DNA from: Tritrichomonas foetus
Lineage: Eukaryota; Parabasalia; Tritrichomonadida; Tritrichomonadidae
Assembly (NCBI GenBank): GCA_001839685.1
Contig: MLAK01001176.1
Coordinates: 1-27,910, forward strand
DNA length: 27,910 nucleotides
Direction: 5' to 3'
Made by a program: the position numbers and the translations under genes. Of this stretch, positions 24,507-27,910 are shown in pieces; the first letter of the stretch is position 1; every line of letters starts with the position of its first letter. The notes beneath the pieces were generated by a model. That model did no database searches and was not told where the DNA came from. It was given only the letters and a program-made list of their open reading frames with translations.

Positions 24507-25766
24507 TTAAAATACACTTTCATAATATTTTTTGAGCTCTTCAAAGGAATCTCCAATTTTCATGTCGAAAGTCATGTTTTCAAGGAAGTACCTGTTACAT
24601 TTCCCAAATGCTTCCATTTCTCGTCCATTAATATAGTTTGGATTATATGAAATTCGAAATGACAGATCATTTCTTCCATTTTCATGTTTGACTGAGAATC
24701 CCATTAATGTTATATATGTGATGCTTTCATGAGTGCTTGAACTCAAAGATGCATAAACATTTGTAATTGGTTTTTTGATGTTAAAAGATCCAACATTAGA
24801 AATTTCTAAAGGAGAACCTGGAGCAACTTTATGATTTTGATTTTGTGATTTTAAGAAAGAAAAGTGTTTTCCAGCCTTTAATCGTGCATCAAAGCTTTTT
24901 CTGAGGTTTGCACCAACTTCATCAATCGTCATATCTTTATTTACTCCATTAAATACAGAAATGATTGGAGCAATACAACAACAGTGTCCATAACTCGATG
25001 GTTCATTTGTGAAATTCCTTAAATCCATACAAGTGGCAATTCCAACATTTTTATTCAAAAAGCCATCATTGACACATTTTGAAAGAAAAAGTGACAACCA
25101 TTGAAATTCACTAAATCGAAAAACATGGCCATTTTGCGAATTCTTTTGATTATAGGCCTTCATTTTAGTGGGATCTGTTCTGAATGTGAAAAAGCTTGCT
25201 TCTGTTCCTTTTTGTGGAGGCAGTCTCGAATTGAATCTGGAGATTTCTGGATCATCTATAAAAACTGGCCCTTCGCGGGCTTTTTGAATTTCCGTAGCAA
25301 ATATGTCATGAACGTCGATCGGAAAAGGATGCTTATCGAGAACGTCTGTTTCGCTTTTTCTAAGATTTCGATTTGTTAGGAAATTATCGACAAGGAATTT
25401 GAAATAGCCGCCGTCGCCCAGCGAATGGGGAACGTTAAGAACAATCATTTTATCGTTTGATGAAATTGAGCAAAAACCGTCGCTTGGATTCGTCGGAGTG
25501 TAATTTTGATATGCGAAAAGGGCTCCTTCAGAAAGCGAATTGACGTAGTTTGGAAGTTGGTTGATTTTTGATCGGGATCGAGTTGAAAGAAGGTTTTGGC
25601 CTTCAAGGTGGAGGTGAAGGCCGAGAACATGATTGTCGAAAAAATCTACTAATTCGGGAATAACGGTTGGAGAGTCGACCTCAATGGCTAGCTGAAGCAT
25701 GCATTTCGTCCAAAACTGTGTAAAGCACGCCTCTTGCTCACTAAGTTGCTTAACAGCGCGAATCAT
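24507..25766 (-). CDS. Condensation-domain/acetyltransferase-superfamily protein
   Basis: 419 residues, one-domain size for the CoA-dependent acyltransferase superfamily (condensation domains, alcohol O-acetyltransferases, wax-ester-type and BAHD enzymes). The key motif H-x3-D-G is present as PHSLGDGG with His114, Asp118 and Gly119, placed about a quarter of the way in, as usual. A second-half segment with ISNVGSFNI (about residue 322) corresponds to the conserved 'N-x-G' strand in this fold. The Cys-rich GHCCCIAPI (about 260) is unusual. No signal peptide or membrane segment is visible, so a cytosolic enzyme is expected. The acyl donor and acceptor cannot be told from the sequence, and no carrier-protein or adenylation domain lies nearby, so a nonribosomal peptide role is unlikely. 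It converges with the SEL1L-like gene and diverges from the gene at 26046. Confidence 0.8.
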   Translation of the reverse strand: MIRAVKQLSEQEACFTQFWTKCMLQLAIEVDSPTVIPELVDFFDNHVLGLHLHLEGQNLLSTRSRSKINQLPNYVNSLSEGALFAYQNYTPTNPSDGFCSISSNDKMIVLNVPHSLGDGGYFKFLVDNFLTNRNLRKSETDVLDKHPFPIDVHDIFATEIQKAREGPVFIDDPEISRFNSRLPPQKGTEASFFTFRTDPTKMKAYNQKNSQNGHVFRFSEFQWLSLFLSKCVNDGFLNKNVGIATCMDLRNFTNEPSSYGHCCCIAPIISVFNGVNKDMTIDEVGANLRKSFDARLKAGKHFSFLKSQNQNHKVAPGSPLEISNVGSFNIKKPITNVYASLSSSTHESITYITLMGFSVKHENGRNDLSFRISYNPNYINGREMEAFGKCNRYFLENMTFDMKIGDSFEELKKYYESVF

Positions 25767-26045
25767 TTGATTGTCAAATTCGAAACATCAACTAAAAGGC
25801 ATTGAAATAATTGAATGATATGTTCAAATACATTCTCAATTTCTTTGCCATTTTATCGTATTCAAATTACAAAATTTCTCGTTATTCAAATATTTTTCAC
25901 ATATAAAAATGGAATAATTACTTAACAGTAGTCAGACTGATACCTGGATTGAATTAATTAGGACGTTATAATTATAAAACGTTTATTAAAAAATTAAGAT
26001 TCCAGAATTAATGGTTCAAAATGGCATTTATTAAATTTTATAAAA

Positions 26046-27329
26046 ATGCGAGAATTAGAGACCGGATCGACAGTAAAATCAATATTTTCTGTGAATATTG
26101 ATAATAAAGATTTATTTTCTGATCTTCTAGCTTTTCTTTCTCTTGGATTATTTTATGCTGTGATTCTATTAATCGCAGTATTTGGCCCAGTTGATTGCAT
26201 TACAATTGATAAGACTCAGTCTATTCGGTCGACCCTTCAAAATAATACTGTTGAGATTAAAAATTATGTGTCGAATTTGAAATCAATCAATCAACATGTT
26301 GATATATATTTTGCATTCACTAATTCATATATTTTCAGTCCATTCAATTTTACTGCAGAATTATTCATAATTAACATGAATTTTTCAAAAATTTTTGATT
26401 TCACCGATGTTTCTGTCGATAAGCATAACAGAAAAACAAGTAACATTAAAGTTTATACAAATAGACATATCAAAAATCATGATACTTATAATTATTCGAT
26501 TATTATTTCTGGTGATTTTGTAAAAGATGCCCAACTTATAAATACATTTAAGTATATTAATTCCAACTTTACATATCTACTTATTTCTCTTCGATCATTT
26601 TTCCCTCTTGTTCTTTTTCTATTTTTGTTACTCAAAATTTCCCAACATTTTATTCAATCAACAGAACAAAAAATAACAACCGCTTTAACAATTTTTTTGA
26701 TCATTTATGACAATCCATTTATGATATTCTATTATTTCTTCTCATGGAGCTTTGTTTTATATTTAGATATCATTTTTAAATCACTTTTTTATGGATTTCT
26801 TGCATTTTACACGATTTCTATGTTAAAAATATTACGCGATAATGAACCACAAACAAAACATTTAATCTTTTATGGTGTATTTGTAGTATTTTATCTTGTT
26901 CAAGAAACTTTTAGTCTTCGGTATTCATTTCGGAATCATTCTAATTATTATGAAGAAAGACGAATTAGAGATAGTATTTTGAATTTACTTTTTATTTTTT
27001 CTTATTCAATTGTTTTAGTTTATGAGTTTATTAAAACTTTATTATGTGTGGATTCGATGTATGCTTATAGATATATCATATATTTATGTTTAATGATTAT
27101 TTTTCTTTCACTGTTATTTACTTCAATGTTTGCCAATAGTTTCCAAAGTTACAAAATGAAAACAATTTTTCCAAATGTCACCGCGAACGTATTTGTTATT
27201 GTCATGGAATATCTTCATGGACATTATGAGCCGAAAATTGAATTAATGTATCAATATGGAAATCATGAATCAGATGTTGAAATTGGTTTAGAACCAGAAA
27301 ACGAATTCGAATCATCAAACACAATGTAA
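26046..27329 (+). CDS. Wntless/TMEM181-like multi-pass membrane protein
   Basis: 427 residues. There is one membrane helix near 26-47 (LLAFLSLGLFYAVILLIAVFG is the core region), then a lumenal or extracellular domain of about 120 residues with several potential N-glycosylation sites and beta-strand-like sequence. About seven closely packed helices follow from about 172 to 385, and then a short acidic cytosolic tail. The segment TEQKITTALTIFLIIYDNP, followed by YLDIIFKSLFYGFL, corresponds in order and spacing to the 'LE(R/Q)K..AL.....NP ... D....(I/L)FY..L' part of the Wntless/TMEM181 seven-helix domain. In animals Wntless escorts lipid-modified Wnt proteins. Protists lack Wnt, so here a general cargo-trafficking or receptor role is inferred. 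The match is from memory of the family; the topology is clear from the sequence. Confidence 0.75.
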   Translation: MRELETGSTVKSIFSVNIDNKDLFSDLLAFLSLGLFYAVILLIAVFGPVDCITIDKTQSIRSTLQNNTVEIKNYVSNLKSINQHVDIYFAFTNSYIFSPFNFTAELFIINMNFSKIFDFTDVSVDKHNRKTSNIKVYTNRHIKNHDTYNYSIIISGDFVKDAQLINTFKYINSNFTYLLISLRSFFPLVLFLFLLLKISQHFIQSTEQKITTALTIFLIIYDNPFMIFYYFFSWSFVLYLDIIFKSLFYGFLAFYTISMLKILRDNEPQTKHLIFYGVFVVFYLVQETFSLRYSFRNHSNYYEERRIRDSILNLLFIFSYSIVLVYEFIKTLLCVDSMYAYRYIIYLCLMIIFLSLLFTSMFANSFQSYKMKTIFPNVTANVFVIVMEYLHGHYEPKIELMYQYGNHESDVEIGLEPENEFESSNTM

Positions 27330-27834
27330 TTCCAAGCATGCTTCATATTTCTTCAATGAATTTACGCAGTATTTTCCTGGTAAATTTATATTAATGAAAC
27401 AGGCGTTTGAGGTTAATTTCACTTCATTAAAAAAATTAACTCAGCAAAAATAAGAAGCATCTGAAGTTATAAAAAGTTTATAAAGCCCTCCAAGTACTGA
27501 AAAGACTCATCATGTTAATGACAATGTTTAAAAGTTTTAAAAACTTGCAGAAAACAAATAAACAATTTTACTATTTTAGTCAAGATTGAAATCCCAATGA
27601 ATTAAACATTTCTCATAAAAATATTTCTTTCATAAACTAATATCTTTCGTCTCATTCTTCAAGAAATTTTCTTCGATTAATTTTTTTTTATCGACTTTTT
27701 AATTTGACTGTATTCTAATGAAATTGAATAATATAATAAATAGTGTATGTAATTATATTTAAAATAATTAGCTGTAAAGGAAAAAGAAGCAAAAAATTAA
27801 AAAAAGGAATTAAATATTTCGGGAAAAAATCAGT
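27330..27834. other. Right-end intergenic region
   Basis: No gene is seen. AT-rich with A- and T-runs. Short phrases such as AGTTTATAAA and ATTGAATAAT also occur in the adjoining end repeat, which may be coincidence in this composition. Confidence 0.5.
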
Positions 27835-27910
27835 CAGTCGAAAATCCACTTTTTATAAACTTTTTGATAGAATTGAATAATTATTTTTTGATAAGATAGT
27901 CGAAAATGCT
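27835..27910. repeat. End repeat, right copy (76 bp, inverted)
   Basis: Exact reverse complement of 33-108. It begins CAGTCGAAAATCC and continues to the last base of the window, so its outer boundary is unknown. The bases just inside the two copies differ and do not form an obvious target-site duplication. Confidence 0.95.

Noticed and set aside
24507..25766. Nonribosomal peptide synthetase fragment
   Set aside because: Only a condensation-like fold with H-x3-D-G is present; no adenylation or carrier domains are nearby, and stand-alone acyltransferases of this fold are common.
33..27910. Whole window as a Maverick/Polinton or other giant transposon
   Set aside because: Inverted ends exist, but no DNA polymerase B, integrase, packaging ATPase, protease or transposase is seen; the genes are typical host genes.

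Overview
The window looks like a complete or nearly complete contig from an anaerobic flagellated protist, most likely a trichomonad (parabasalid) such as Tritrichomonas. The reasons are: very AT-rich DNA; long intronless eukaryotic genes using the standard code; a 26S proteasome subunit with ubiquitin-interacting motifs; an ER-type Sel1-repeat membrane protein; long coiled-coil proteins of cilium/cytoskeleton type; and short putative 5' leaders that begin at a TCA(T/C)-type initiator a few to about 25 bases before many start codons, as described for trichomonads. The species assignment is an inference; no rRNA is present.

Layout. Left end (1-1944): one copy of a repeat that returns inverted at the right end, then non-coding or decayed DNA with a possible broken membrane-protein gene. 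1945-10210: two large plus-strand genes for coiled-coil proteins, one resembling the ciliary protein CCDC180 and one long E/K/R-rich coiled coil with acidic low-complexity tails. 10389-10460: a minus-strand tRNA, best read as tRNA-Val(CAC). 10720-13196: two minus-strand genes, a His/Gln/Glu-rich protein with a possible myeloid-leukemia-factor-like C-terminus, and the proteasome ubiquitin receptor RPN10. 13240-13902: a perfect palindrome (331-base arms around a single N), probably a fold-back or an assembly joint. 14927-19755: a compact PI-PLC X-domain-like gene, a small secreted protein, an Asn-rich protein and a Nudix-family protein whose catalytic box is degenerate. 20016-27329: a secreted family-3 beta-glucosidase divergent from a SEL1L/HRD3-like gene, a condensation-type acyltransferase homologue, and a Wntless/TMEM181-like multi-pass membrane protein. 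Right end: intergenic DNA and the inverted copy of the end repeat.

These are single eukaryotic genes, not an operon, so no shared pathway should be read from proximity. Two loose themes are visible. One is flagellum/cytoskeleton (the two coiled-coil genes). The other is protein quality control (RPN10 for the proteasome, the SEL1L/HRD3-like protein for ER-associated degradation). I found no mobile-element genes, no CRISPR and no clear new multi-gene system. The most notable items are the palindrome with its central N, the inverted end repeats, the Nudix pseudoenzyme candidate, a paired 26-base element in the GH3/SEL1L bidirectional promoter, a cluster of four inverted repeats at 17101-17236, and an RGG-type linker inside the CCDC180-like protein.
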